NCBI GenBank assembly: GCA_963854835.1
Contig: OY978529.1
Location: 13,105,139 to 13,169,138 of the forward strand
Source of the DNA: Megamerina dolium
Lineage: Eukaryota; Arthropoda; Insecta; Diptera; Megamerinidae
Reading direction: 5' to 3'
DNA: 64,000 nt
Part shown: piece after piece, positions 11,319 through 21,732 of the stretch
Layout of the letters: every line of letters starts with the position of its first letter
Position numbering within the stretch: position 1 is the stretch's first letter
Notes under the pieces: model-generated
Told to the model about the DNA's origin: nothing
What the model saw: the letters and a program-made list of their open reading frames with translations, nothing else
Database searches by the model: none
Translations under genes and position numbers: made by a program

Positions 11319-12187
11319 TCAGGCACGTTGAATACGATACACTACGTCATTTATCTTTGCTATAATCTCATATGGTCCTTCCCAATGAGTCTGTAGTTTA
11401 GGGGACAGGCCTTTCTTTCGTTGTGGATTATGAAGCATTACAAGATCTCCTTCATAGAACCCTTTTGAATTTGCTTTCAAGTCATACCTGGCCTTCATCT
11501 TATCGCTTATCATCTGCGACCGCTCTCTGATGAACTGATGTACTTCATCCAACTGTTCCCGCTTTTCGCTAGTATAATTACCTTCGGTTGATCTCGTTGA
11601 TGTTACGACTCCAAATTTTAAATCAGCTGGCAGTCTTAACTCGTTTCCAAAAATTGCCATTGCCGGTGTAGTAGCCGTCGTATCATGTTGTGCGGATCGA
11701 TATGCCATGAGGAACATTGGTATATGTACATCCCAGTCTCTTTGGTATTTATCTACGACTTTTCTCAAATATTCCTCGAAGGTACGGTTAAATCGTTCTA
11801 CCATGCCATCAGATTGTGGATGCAAAGGTGTTGTACGAGTTTTGTATATACCCAGCATACGGCATATCTCTTGGAATACAACTGATTCGAAATTTCGACC
11901 TTGGTCTGAGTGTAACTCCATCGGTACACCAAAACGAGTAACCCATTGGTTGACGAATACATCCGCAACTGTACTAGCTTCCTGATTTGGAATGGGGTAT
12001 ACTTCAGGCCATTTACTGAAGTAATCTATAACCACCAGAACATACTTGTTTCCTGCGTTGCTTATTGGAAATGGCCCAGCTATGTCCATAGCAATTCGCT
12101 CAAATGGAGCACCCACGGTGTATTGGTGCATCTTACCTCGACTTTTCTTAGTGGGACCTTTGGCCATTGCACATTGCTTACACTTCC
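11319..12187 (-). pseudogene. Copy b integrase, C-terminal part, split by copia
   Basis: The open stretch holds the integrase core with all three catalytic positions (MDIAGPF; HSDQGRN; an E in MVERFNR, with 35 residues between the second D and E). It also holds a GPY motif (HWEGPYEI) near the end. The copia element at 12188-17210 separates it from the zinc-binding N-terminus. The predicted M at 12197 lies in copia sequence and is artefactual. It would join viral-type cDNA to the chromosome, but is disrupted here. Confidence 0.9.
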
Positions 12188-12511
12188 TATTGGGCAAACG
12201 CGCTTTTCTTTTCTTTTAAATTCAAACAACCAAAAGCTCTCTTTTAACAGTAACTTCTTTTTATTACTTTTTTATCAGCACAACCCGCCAACTGCGTCTT
12301 ATATTTAAAACGGTCAAAGAAGAAGTAAGGAAATAAACTGAACGAAAAATGAATAATTCATTTACACTCATATACAGATGTATATACATTATATACATTC
12401 ACATAACGCATCTATGTTTGATCAAATGAATTTTTGTATACTCACTGTGATTATTCACAATGAACAAGAACAGTGTTGCATCCTCAAAACAAAAGTTATG
12501 AAAACCCAACA
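12188..12511 (-). repeat. Copia left (3') LTR
   Basis: 324 bp, from TATTGGG to CCCAACA on the plus strand (TGTTGGG...CCCAATA on the element strand). A purine-rich tract, GAGGAGGTG on the element strand at about 12512-12520, abuts it and is the likely plus-strand primer. Confidence 0.9.
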
Positions 12512-12731
12512 CACCTCCTCAAAAATTACATTGATCATTACAAATTAGTTTATCCTAAAATAACAAAATAATATTTCACATTTATATGACGAGTTGTGCA
12601 CTCTGGGGTATTACAATGATATAGTCCAACATTTGTTGCAAGGATTGGGAAAAACCCAGAAAAACCCAATCAGACTACCATGATTTAACCTTAAAATTTT
12701 CATTAGATTATTAATAAATTATATGTTATAT

Positions 12732-15497
12732 CTAATTTGTCTCATCTATGAGTCCCATTTGGCTTCTCAACTCTAGGAATCGAGCTGCAGGTAGCGGTTT
12801 CGTCAAAATATCAGCCAGCTGTTTATTTGTAGGGATATACTCAAGTCTAAATAGTTTATTTTCAATTTGTTCTCTAGAAAAATGATACTTGATATCAATA
12901 TGTTTTGACCTTTTGTGACATGAAGGGTTATTAGCAATGCATATACAACCTTGATTATCTTCAAAAACTTTTATTGGTTCGGACAATTCAACTTTTACAC
13001 TTTTTAATAAAGATTTCAACCATAAAGCTTCCCTCACTGCCTCAAATAATGCCATATATTCCGCTTCCGTAGATGAAGCAGCTACAGAGTTTTGTTTCTT
13101 TGTATTCCAGCAAATTAAACATGATTCGAACATCTGAAATAAATAGCCAGTAGTGCTTTTTCTATCAGTCTCACTTTCACCCCAATCTGAGTCAACAAAA
13201 CCAATTAACATGTCTTTATAATCGGGTTTCCTAACATAACTTAATTTCAAATCGACAGTACCCTTAAGGTATCTGAGAACCCTTTTTAAGCATTTCCATA
13301 ATTCCTCATTATTTTTATTGGTATATCGACTCAAAATATTAATAGATGTGCTTAAGTCTGGGCGTGTGCATAACATAACATACATTAAACAGCCAATCAA
13401 ATTACGACATGGTGCTTCACATCTTTCATCTGAATTTAATGCCTCATAATCGAGTTTACTTGGAAGTGGAGTACTAACCGGTTTGCAGTCATCCATTTTA
13501 AATTTCTTCAAAATATTTTTAATGTAAGCTGTTTGACTTAAGCACAACTGATTATTTTGCTGTTCAATTTTTATTCCAATGAAATATCGAATTTCAAATA
13601 AGTCAGTCATTCTAAATCTATTCATTAAATAACTTTTGCATTTATCTATAGTTTTAATATTTGCTGTTGCAATAACCAAATCATCTACATATAATAGCAC
13701 ATACACATTTTTCAATATGTCCCCATTGTCAAGAATATAAATGCAATGATCTACGGTTGAATTCACAAAACCCATTTCCTTTAATACGCTATCAAAAACT
13801 TCAAACCAACATCTGGCGGCTTGCTTAAGACCATATATGGCTTTGTTTAATTTACAGACTTTATCTGTACCACAGGATAATCCTGGAGGAATCGTCATAT
13901 AAATTTCCTCTTTTAACATGCCATTTAAAAATGCCGTTTTTACGTCCATATGATGAACTTTTAAACCAAATTGGTTAGAAAAAGACAATATAAAACGAAA
14001 ACTAGAAATTCTTGCTACTGGAGCAAACGTTTCATCATAATCATTTAAATATTCTTGTGTAAAACCACGTGCAACAAGTCTAGCTTTATATTTAACTGGG
14101 TTCCCTAGTTCATCATGCTTTATTGTAAAAACCCATTTACAGTCAACTATATTTTTATGTTCAGGTCTTTGTACAAGCGACCAGGTTTTGTTAAAAGAAT
14201 GCGAATCTAGTTCTTCCTCTATTGCTTTTTCCCAATAAGATCTATCATTTCTATTTTTTATTTCTTCAAATGAATTTGGAGTGATACTAAAGAAAGTGTG
14301 TTCATTCATTATGCAACTATATGACATTGAGTTTTCTTCATTATATGATAGCTGTTTCCGGTCCTCTAACCTTTTACTTCTTCTGATTTCATAATTATTT
14401 ACGGTGTCACTCAATTGTGAACTTGTCGACTTATAATTGTGTTCATCTGTATCTGCTGATACACTTTCACCACCATTTACTGAATCGGGATTCTTATTTG
14501 TGTCCAAAGAATCAGGCTTTTTATCTGATTTAATGTTGTCAGATTTTTCTTCCGTACTCTCATTCGGGAAAATTAATTTTTTACCTTCCATACTCTCATT
14601 CGAGAAAATTAATTTTTCTCCTTCCGTACTCTCATTCGGGAAGTCATAGCCTTTTGATTGATTCATTACAGTCCTTGAATGTACCATGTTGGTCTCATCT
14701 ACAATAACATCTCTTGCTATTATAAAGCCCCTTATCTCTTCATCCCATAATTTAAAACCATTCGGTTCGTATCCGACAAGTATACATTTCTTTGATTTTG
14801 CATCAAATTTTCTTTTTCTTGTTTTGTTATGCACGTATACTGTCGAACCAAATACTTTTAAATACTTTAAATTAGGCTTTCTCTCATGCCACATTTCATA
14901 TGGTGTCTTTGTATCATCCCTCAAAGCTTTACTTGGACTTACATTGATTAAATAGGTAGCTGTCAAAACTGCTTCACCCCAAAACCTCTTGTCCAATTTT
15001 GCACCATTTACCATAGCACGCGCTTTTTCTGTTATTGTTCTTATCATTCGTTCGGATACCCCATTCAATTGTGGAGTGTGTGGAACTGTTAAATGATAAG
15101 TAATCCCTCTTTGAACACAATAATCCTTCATCTCATTCGATAAGTATTCTCGCCCATTATCTATGTATAAATTTACAACTTTTAAATTGAAATGAGCTTC
15201 ACTTTTAGCGACAAAGTCCTTAAACATTGCAAAAACGTCAGATTTATAAGTGATTAGATAAGTTACACAATAATGTGTAAAATGATCCACAAATATTACA
15301 TAATAATTTCTACGGTCAATTGTGGAAGGTGTTATGGGACCACAAACATCCGAATGAATTATAAATAAAGGTCTCTTTACGTAAGTTTTATCTTTAGATT
15401 TTTCAAAACGTAGTCTAGCCTGTTTCCCATTAATACAAGTCTCACATAAATCATTGTTAGGTTGCACATGGTTTAAAAGATTAGTATCATTGAACAT
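12732..15497 (-). CDS. Copia Pol: integrase, reverse transcriptase, RNase H
   Basis: 921 residues. The start used is simply the first in-frame Met after a frameshift; the protein really continues from the Gag-protease frame. In order: end of the integrase zinc-binding region (CETCINGKQARL), the integrase core (HSDVCGPI; YIDNGREYLSN; GVSERMIRT), RT with YVDDLVIA, then copia-type RNase H (VDSDWGESETDRKSTTGYLF; SSTEAEYMAL; KHIDIKYHFSRE). This order, integrase before RT, is diagnostic of Ty1/copia. All catalytic motifs look intact over the whole length. Confidence 0.92.
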   Translation of the reverse strand: MFNDTNLLNHVQPNNDLCETCINGKQARLRFEKSKDKTYVKRPLFIIHSDVCGPITPSTIDRRNYYVIFVDHFTHYCVTYLITYKSDVFAMFKDFVAKSEAHFNLKVVNLYIDNGREYLSNEMKDYCVQRGITYHLTVPHTPQLNGVSERMIRTITEKARAMVNGAKLDKRFWGEAVLTATYLINVSPSKALRDDTKTPYEMWHERKPNLKYLKVFGSTVYVHNKTRKRKFDAKSKKCILVGYEPNGFKLWDEEIRGFIIARDVIVDETNMVHSRTVMNQSKGYDFPNESTEGEKLIFSNESMEGKKLIFPNESTEEKSDNIKSDKKPDSLDTNKNPDSVNGGESVSADTDEHNYKSTSSQLSDTVNNYEIRRSKRLEDRKQLSYNEENSMSYSCIMNEHTFFSITPNSFEEIKNRNDRSYWEKAIEEELDSHSFNKTWSLVQRPEHKNIVDCKWVFTIKHDELGNPVKYKARLVARGFTQEYLNDYDETFAPVARISSFRFILSFSNQFGLKVHHMDVKTAFLNGMLKEEIYMTIPPGLSCGTDKVCKLNKAIYGLKQAARCWFEVFDSVLKEMGFVNSTVDHCIYILDNGDILKNVYVLLYVDDLVIATANIKTIDKCKSYLMNRFRMTDLFEIRYFIGIKIEQQNNQLCLSQTAYIKNILKKFKMDDCKPVSTPLPSKLDYEALNSDERCEAPCRNLIGCLMYVMLCTRPDLSTSINILSRYTNKNNEELWKCLKRVLRYLKGTVDLKLSYVRKPDYKDMLIGFVDSDWGESETDRKSTTGYLFQMFESCLICWNTKKQNSVAASSTEAEYMALFEAVREALWLKSLLKSVKVELSEPIKVFEDNQGCICIANNPSCHKRSKHIDIKYHFSREQIENKLFRLEYIPTNKQLADILTKPLPAARFLELRSQMGLIDETN

Positions 15498-15556
15498 ATC
15501 TTTACTTTGAATTTGTAAAAATTTTCTTTTGCTAATGTGTCCTAACCTCTCATGTA

Positions 15557-16882
15557 CTAACGATAGTTATTATTATATGATGTATATATTTTATTACATA
15601 ATGTAAAATCAATATATGGTACGTTATAAATACCTTTGTTTTCAAAAACTACTTCACCATTTTTAGCGACTTTGACACCACCTGTATGAAATTCAATAGT
15701 CATCCCAGAATCTTGCATCTTTTTAACAGAAAGTAAATTTTCTGGAATATCACGGCAAAACAGAACATCCTCTAGAGTAATCGGGTTTTGAAAATTGTTG
15801 TACAGCCTCACTATGCCTTTCTTTGTTGCGTACACGTATTCACCACACTTTGCAACTGCGATTTCCACTGGCGGCTCTAATTCAATACATTCAGTGAACA
15901 TTTTGTCATCGTTTATCAAGTGGTCATAGGCGCCAGAATCTAAAATGAAAGATTCGCCATTTTCTTTACGACTTGCCACACCACGTCTCATCATGAACGC
16001 GAATCCTCTGTCTTGCTGAGCAACTGCAATTTGAACCGTTTTTGACTTTTCTGTATTTTGGTTCTTCAAAACCTTTCTATACGTATAGCAGTCCTTTTTA
16101 ACATGACCTATTTTTCCACAATGGTGACACTTTATTTTTGTTTTAAAGTTATTTTTGAAGTATTTATGCTTGTATTTATTTTTAAAATTATATGGTGTTG
16201 TTTTGTGAACGTTTTGTGAAATAGTCCCTACGGCTTGTAACACTTTGACACTGGTATCTCTATCAGCACTTCTTAACTTGATTTCATGATCAAGCAATCT
16301 ATTTTTCACAAATGCTAATGTTAAGTTATCTTCAGATAATGTTTCAATCGCAGTTATAACTCCGTCATAAGACGATGGTAAAGTAAGTAGCAAATGTGAC
16401 ACCTTGTCCATCTCTTCGATCTTAGCTCCCGAAGCTAACAGCTCAGTCATCAAATCATCAAAAACATTAAAATGATTCAATAGCTGTGATTCACTTTTCA
16501 ATTTCAATGACAATAACTTCTTCCGTACCGCCAATTGCGTTGCTAAACTCTTTCGTTCATATATCGTATCCAAATTTCTGAAAATTTGTTTAGCAGTACT
16601 TTCATTGCTTGCAAAGCCAAGAAAAGAGTCACTCAGGAATTCAATAATTAAACTTTTTGCATTTCTTTCAGTTTTCTTCCATCCTTCATCAGGATCCTCC
16701 GGCGCACTTTCATCAATAACCTTCAGAGCGTCGATTTCAGCCAAAACTGCTCTGACTCGAAACTTCCAGATTCCATACTTCTCGCCGCAGAAAGGAACAA
16801 TATTTCGTTTTACTTTTTCCATGCTTCTTTCAGTTGCTGCTGCAGTTTGGTTACTGTTAGTTAAGGCGTAGTCTGGGCCCAT
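15557..16882 (-). CDS. Copia Gag and protease
   Basis: 441 residues. Gag capsid region, a CCHC zinc knuckle ([14 protein letters not shown]) near residue 255, and an aspartic protease with [12 protein letters not shown] near residue 315. The first Met lies inside the primer-binding site; by comparison with copia the second Met (MEKVKRN, at about 16820) is more likely the true start. The frame stops just before the integrase zinc-binding segment. Reading the next frame restores HERLGHISKRK, so a single-base indel near 15560 separates it from Pol. This may be a recent mutation or a sequence error. Confidence 0.9.
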   Translation of the reverse strand: MGPDYALTNSNQTAAATERSMEKVKRNIVPFCGEKYGIWKFRVRAVLAEIDALKVIDESAPEDPDEGWKKTERNAKSLIIEFLSDSFLGFASNESTAKQIFRNLDTIYERKSLATQLAVRKKLLSLKLKSESQLLNHFNVFDDLMTELLASGAKIEEMDKVSHLLLTLPSSYDGVITAIETLSEDNLTLAFVKNRLLDHEIKLRSADRDTSVKVLQAVGTISQNVHKTTPYNFKNKYKHKYFKNNFKTKIKCHHCGKIGHVKKDCYTYRKVLKNQNTEKSKTVQIAVAQQDRGFAFMMRRGVASRKENGESFILDSGAYDHLINDDKMFTECIELEPPVEIAVAKCGEYVYATKKGIVRLYNNFQNPITLEDVLFCRDIPENLLSVKKMQDSGMTIEFHTGGVKVAKNGEVVFENKGIYNVPYIDFTLCNKIYTSYNNNYR

Positions 16883-16886
16883 AACC
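16873..16886 (-). promoter_or_regulatory. Copia primer-binding site for an initiator tRNA-Met half-molecule
   Basis: GGTTATGGGCCCAG lies directly after the 5' LTR on the element strand. It is complementary to the anticodon-arm region of initiator tRNA-Met (CTGGGCCCATAACC) rather than to a tRNA 3' end. Priming from an internal tRNA fragment is an established trait of copia. Confidence 0.88.
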
Positions 16887-17210
16887 TATTGGGCAAATGC
16901 GCTTTTCTTTTCTTTTAAATTCAAACAACCAAAAGCTCTCTTTTAACAGTAACTTCTTTTTATTACTTTTTTATCAGCACAACCCGCCAACTGCGTCTTA
17001 TATTTAAAACGGTCAAAGAAGAAGTAAGGAAATAAACTGAACGAAAAATGAATAATTCATTTACACTCATATACAGATGTATATACATTATATACATTCA
17101 CATAACGCATCTATGTTTGATCAAATGAATTTTTGTATACTCACTGTGATTATTCACAATGAACAAGAACAGTGTTGCATCCTCAAAACAAAAGTTATGA
17201 AAACCCAACA
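16887..17210 (-). repeat. Copia right (5') LTR
   Basis: 324 bp, practically identical to the left LTR. It ends at CCCAACA, followed by the CTTCC duplication at 17211-17215 and then copy b integrase sequence. Confidence 0.9.
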
Positions 17211-19870
17211 CTTCCGAATCCAATCAGCGACATGGTCATGACATCCAACCCAATAAAATCGTTTCTTTATTTTCTCGACGGTTTTGGTGATTCCCAAATG
17301 CCCTCCACTGGAGGCATTGTGATACTCAGCTATCACTTCATTTATTCTTGCCTTGGGTACCACTAGAAGATCATAAGTGATTTTTCCATCTTCACTTTCC
17401 CATGTTCGGAATAAACATCCGTCTCGTAAGCGCTTTGCCACTGCGCCCAGTATGCCTTTGCTATTGGACTCTCTTTAACCATTTCTTGCCAATCTGGACG
17501 TATGCCCTGCTCCTTGTATTCCATAATCTTTACGAGATCTGGGTCGTTCCGCTGATCTTCTTGCACTCGTTCGGTGGTCCATGACTCCTCCGGCAATATA
17601 TTCGTAAGTCGTATGTCGACAATGTGCTCCTTGCTTTCCACTCGAGAACAATGTTTACATTCCATTTTGCAAGGACGACGAGATAGAGCATCCGCGTTGC
17701 CGTGATGTCCTCCTTTACGATGTTCGATGGTAAAATCATAACTCTGCAGCCTTTCAATCCAGCGCGCCAATTGTCCTTCTGGGTTTTTAAATTGGAATAA
17801 CCACCTTAGCGATGAGTGGTCAGTTCGTAGATGAAATGACTGTCCGTACAAGTATTTATGAAAATACTTTACACATTCCAGTATTGCGAGTAACTCTCTT
17901 CGAGTGACACAGTAGTTTCTTTCTGGCTTCGACAGGATTTTACTGTAGTATGCTATTACTTTTTCTTGCCCACCTATGATCTGAGAGAGCACACCACTTA
18001 TTCCATAGCCACTCGCATCTGTATCCAACACAAACTTTTGACCAGGTACTGGATACGCTAATAATGGTGCTGAACAGAGTTTTTCTTTCAGCTGTTCGAA
18101 TGCTTTCTGTTGGTCCTCGCCCCACACAAATGGTTTGTTCTTTCTTGTCAACTCATGCAGACTGCTGGCGATGTTTGCAAATCCAGGAACAAATCGTCTA
18201 TAGTAGGTGCATAAGCCTAGGAAGCTTCTTAACTCGTGAAGATTCGACGGAATAGGCCATTCTTGTACTGCTGCTACTTTCTCCTCGTCGGTATGTACCC
18301 CTTCTGTTGTTACTTTATGACCAAGATATTTAACTTCTTGCCTAAAGAGTGAACACTTTTTCATATTCAGTTTAAGCCCTGCTGATTGTATACGCTCAAA
18401 TACTTCTTTCAGCTTTTCCAGGTGGTCGTTAAAATCTTTTCCCATCACGATAATGTCATCGAGGTACACCAAGCACGTTTTCCAGTGTAGTCCTCTGAGT
18501 ACACGCTCCATCAAACGTTCAAAAGTAGCTGGCGCATTGCATAAGCCAAATGGCATAACTGTAAATTGCCATAGACCATCGCCAATACTGAAAGCTGTTT
18601 TCTCTTTGTCCTCCTTACCAAGTTCCACTTGCCAGTATCCACTTTGCAAATCAAGAGTTGAGAACCACTTCGCACCAGATAGTGTGTCCAGAGTGTCATC
18701 GATTCTTGGCAGTGGATAGCTGTCTTTTTTCGTAATCTCATTCAGCTTTCTGTAATCCACACAGAATCGAGTACTTCCATCCTTCTTCTTTACCAGCACA
18801 ACTGGTGAACTCCATGGACTCGCTGATGGTTCAATAACACCTTGTTTCTGCATATCGGAAATCAGCTTAATGACTTCGTCTCTTTTGGCCAATGGAACTC
18901 GTCGTGGTGTTTGACGAATTGGTCTAGAATCACCGGTGTCAATGTGATGCTTCACGATGGTTGTTCGTCCTCCAGTTTTTCCATTTGAAGAAAAGATTGA
19001 ACTGTACTTCTCCAATAGTTGTAAAGCCTTTTCTTTTTGCTGGTTGGTAAGCACACCTGCCCATTCTTCCATCTGTGCTTTTATTTCCGCTCTGACAGTT
19101 CCTGATCTTCCACTTTTTATCGACGAACCCTTTTCGCAGTCTACTACGGCAGTAACTTCCTGGCAATGACCAATCACCATTCCTTTCTTCACAACTGTAG
19201 ATGTATTAGTTGGATTTAATATTCGCACAGGTACTATTCCATTTTCTTTAGGTTCCACTAACGTCCTACCAGGTATGATGTTTTTATTTTGTATTTCTTT
19301 ATCTGCTTCCACTAACCACAACTTGCCTGTCCCATCATCCACATTTATCTGTGCCCAAATCACCGCTTCTGATTTTGCTGGAACCTCTTGGCGTTGACAT
19401 GCCAGTACTCGTTTGATGTTCCCACTACGCTTGTAACCGATGTTCAATGGTAGTTCGACATTTGCATAGCGCAGTATCCGTTGATTTAAATCTAACGTAA
19501 ATCCGTTGTCAATCATAAAATCAACACCAATTATTACGTCATCAATGATGTCAGCCACAATGAATTCATGTTCCCACGTGTAATTTCCAATAGATACTCG
19601 TTTCTTTATCTTACCCAGAATTTGTGCATCCTCACAATTTGTGCTGTACGCAATTTTATTGCGTACAGCAACGCAATTAAAGGCATTAAAGGCTCAAACC
19701 TCTTTACCAAATCGCTCTTGATTATAGAATGTGATGCACCAGTGTCCAGGGTTAACATGAATTCCATATTGTCCAATTTTCCATCAATAGTCAAGCTGCT
19801 TGGCACACGCTGTAGTTGTGAAATGTGAATGATGGGGCAACCCACTGTTGGAGTCAGTTCACGCCCCGCT
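17211..19870 (-). pseudogene. Copy b pol: protease, RT, RNase H, integrase N-terminus
   Basis: The first protease half is at 19845-19606 (LDTGASHSII). The next frame, 19558-17363 (731 residues), carries the protease end (DVIIGVDFM), RT (VDYRKLNEIT; LDLQSGYWQV; YLDD box in VYLDDIIVMG) and RNase H (DTDASGYGISGVLSQ; ending GGHHGNADALSR). The integrase HHCC finger (YHNASSGGHLG, then RKC) follows. A 4-base deletion near 17430, relative to copies c and d, shifts the frame. Protease is split between two frames, and the same split is seen in copy a. It is the only copy here with a recognisable complete RT-RNase H. Confidence 0.9.
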
Positions 19871-19893
19871 GAACTGACTCGATTTAGTTTAAC
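19851..19893 (-). promoter_or_regulatory. Candidate -1 ribosomal frameshift signal at the gag-pol junction
   Basis: On the element strand, GTTAAAC (19887-19893) is read as G TTA AAC in the gag frame and is immediately followed by the gag stop TAA. Six bases after the heptamer comes a perfect 11-bp stem (GAGTCAGTTCA, loop GCGGGGCG, TGAACTGACTC). The protease frame is -1 to gag and opens across this point. Slippery heptamer, 5-9 nt spacer and hairpin is the standard layout, and GUUAAAC is a known slippery heptamer. Copy a keeps the motif and hairpin. Confidence 0.75.
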
Positions 19894-21266
19894 GATGGAT
19901 TTGTGTTAGTGGAGCGAGCGCTATCCACCTTATTCTCCTTCTTTTGTCTTCCTGGAGAATTCGATCTTGATCGCTTTCGTCGTAGACGGCAGTCACGCGC
20001 CATGTGTCCTGGTTTGTCGCAAATAAAGCACTTACCAGTAAATTTGTTTTCGCGTCGACCTGTTGTTCTTCCTTCAGGCTGCACTACAGATTTGAATGCC
20101 TGACACACTGCTTCAACCAGATGTACTGTTTCTGTTTCTAGTTGGCGTACCCGTAGCATTGGTCGACACATCAAACTGGCGGCTTCAAACGTCAAGGCAC
20201 TACTGACTGTTTCGGCATAAGTATTCCTTGGTGACATAACTAGGGCACGCTTTGTCTCTCCATCACGTATGCCATCTATGAATGCCTCTATTTTTATTTT
20301 TTCGATGAACTCTTCCGAATTACCGGAGAACGCTAGATGACATAAGCGCTCAATATCGGAAGCGAATTCCTGAAGGCTCTCATTATTCCGTTGCACTCGC
20401 GATCTCAATTCCACTCGATGTAATTGACTCTTGTATTCATTTCCATATTTCCGCTGGAGTGTGTCCATCAGTGATTGGTAGCTACCACGATCTTTCTCTG
20501 AAATCATCTGTAACACTTCGGAAGCATTACCTTTTAATGCGACTATTAAAGCAGCAGTCTTGTCGCTATCATCCCATTGATTCTTCGAAGCGGTTGTCTC
20601 GAATTGAAGCTTGAAGATATTGAATGGCGTGCTTCCGTCAAATGTTGGTGGCTTTAGTTTGATTGTACTTGAATCTCTAATCACTGATGTGGCTGGCCCA
20701 TTTATTTTTAGTTGGTTGAGATCGTGCTGTAATTTCTCGAACTTATCTTCCAAGTCATCTACATGTTCCTTCAGATCCATGACTTTTTCATTAATGGTTC
20801 CGGAAATTTCCTGAGATCTAATCTCAATTCCTTTTTGTAGATTTTCGATGACGTGTTCTTGTCGACCCGAACCTTCTTGAATTTCCATACGCAATTCAGC
20901 CGAATGTTCTTGAAGCTTGTAGTCAATTGTTTTCTGAAATTCTCCCATAGCGTTTTCTTGGCGAGACGCATTTTCTTGTAGCTTCGCATTAATTCCTTGC
21001 AGTTGCTGCTGCTGTTGTTGCATCATGGATTTCATGAGTTCCATTAGTTGACCACTCGAATCTATTTTGCTCTCTTCCTCAGCGTGCACAACTGCTTGTA
21101 TATCGGCTTCCTCAAAGAACTCATGTTCTTCTACATTAATTCCCTTAGCCTCCATAGCTTGCCTCAGCCTCACCAGCAGTTCCGCCTTTGCACCTGATGA
21201 CGATAGATTCATCTCTACCAACAGCTTTTTAAGCTGGTCCACTTTTAGTTGGTCAATTTTCACCAT
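19884..21266 (-). CDS. Copy b Gag with SAP domain, coiled coil and one zinc knuckle
   Basis: 460 residues, complete. The N-terminal 40 residues match a SAP DNA-binding motif (LKVDQLKKLLVEMNLSSSG). Residues ~70-205 are a long heptad-rich coiled coil with QQQQQ. A capsid-like region follows (TFDGSTPFNIFKLQFETTA, LIVALKG), then a CCHC knuckle (CFICDKPGHMARDC) and a basic tail. It would form the retrotransposon particle and package RNA. It starts 8 bases after the primer-binding site. A SAP domain in Gag is unusual and could bind AT-rich matrix DNA (inference). Confidence 0.92.
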   Translation of the reverse strand: MVKIDQLKVDQLKKLLVEMNLSSSGAKAELLVRLRQAMEAKGINVEEHEFFEEADIQAVVHAEEESKIDSSGQLMELMKSMMQQQQQQLQGINAKLQENASRQENAMGEFQKTIDYKLQEHSAELRMEIQEGSGRQEHVIENLQKGIEIRSQEISGTINEKVMDLKEHVDDLEDKFEKLQHDLNQLKINGPATSVIRDSSTIKLKPPTFDGSTPFNIFKLQFETTASKNQWDDSDKTAALIVALKGNASEVLQMISEKDRGSYQSLMDTLQRKYGNEYKSQLHRVELRSRVQRNNESLQEFASDIERLCHLAFSGNSEEFIEKIKIEAFIDGIRDGETKRALVMSPRNTYAETVSSALTFEAASLMCRPMLRVRQLETETVHLVEAVCQAFKSVVQPEGRTTGRRENKFTGKCFICDKPGHMARDCRLRRKRSRSNSPGRQKKENKVDSARSTNTNPSLN

Positions 21267-21273
21267 CTTTACA

Positions 21274-21293
21274 GAATCCCACTTCTGACACCA
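21274..21293 (-). promoter_or_regulatory. Copy b primer-binding site, tRNA-Leu
   Basis: TGGTGTCAGAAGTGGGATTC, two bases inside the 5' LTR, is complementary to the 3' end of dipteran tRNA-Leu (…CCCACTTCTGACA plus CCA, from memory). It is the same in copies c (26077-26096) and d (33204-33223). A tRNA-Leu primer is typical of the Mdg3/blastopia/micropia group. Confidence 0.82.
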
Positions 21294-21295
21294 AT

Positions 21296-21732
21296 TGTTA
21301 CGTTTTTATTCTGTGAACGTTCAATTCTATTTGAATTACCTTGTTCGATCACTGGATTCTGTTAATGATAACTGCAACACTTATTTTATACAACTATATA
21401 CAGCAACAATTTATTTAATAAACTCTATTTACAATCAACTCTGTTTATAATCAACTATTTACAATAACACTTTAATGTACTAGCAACTTTTGCCTCTGTA
21501 TAGATGTTTGCGCATTCACGTTCGGAATTCGATTGATTTTCCTCCTCAACACTGGCTCTATTTATACTCTGTTGGCAACACCCCAGAATCTTCCTTTATC
21601 GAGATTCTTCTCTTCCTTTCTTGTTGGCTTGTTCAGGTTATCGCTCATTTCTTTTTGTTGACATTCGTTTCGATGCTGCCAATAGTGTCAGTCACAATAG
21701 TGATGAGTAATCAACAATCGATACTCGTTACA
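21296..21732 (-). repeat. Copy b, right (5') LTR, 437 bp
   Basis: TGTTACG to CTCGTTACA. It differs from copy c's LTRs by only one or two bases but from b's own left LTR at many positions. It is followed by the ATAT duplication at 21733-21736. Confidence 0.9.

Larger units (their letters stand above)
12188..17210 (-). mobile_element. Copia-family LTR retrotransposon nested in copy b
   Basis: It has two 324-bp LTRs that differ only slightly (for example GGGCAAACG versus GGGCAAATG), and a 5-bp TSD CTTCC at 12183-12187 and 17211-17215. It also has a copia-type half-tRNA primer site, a polypurine tract and two long ORFs covering Gag, protease, integrase, RT and RNase H. Near-identical LTRs mean a recent insertion. 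One frameshift between the two ORFs is the only obvious lesion. Residue-by-residue similarity to Drosophila copia is high from memory. Confidence 0.95.
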
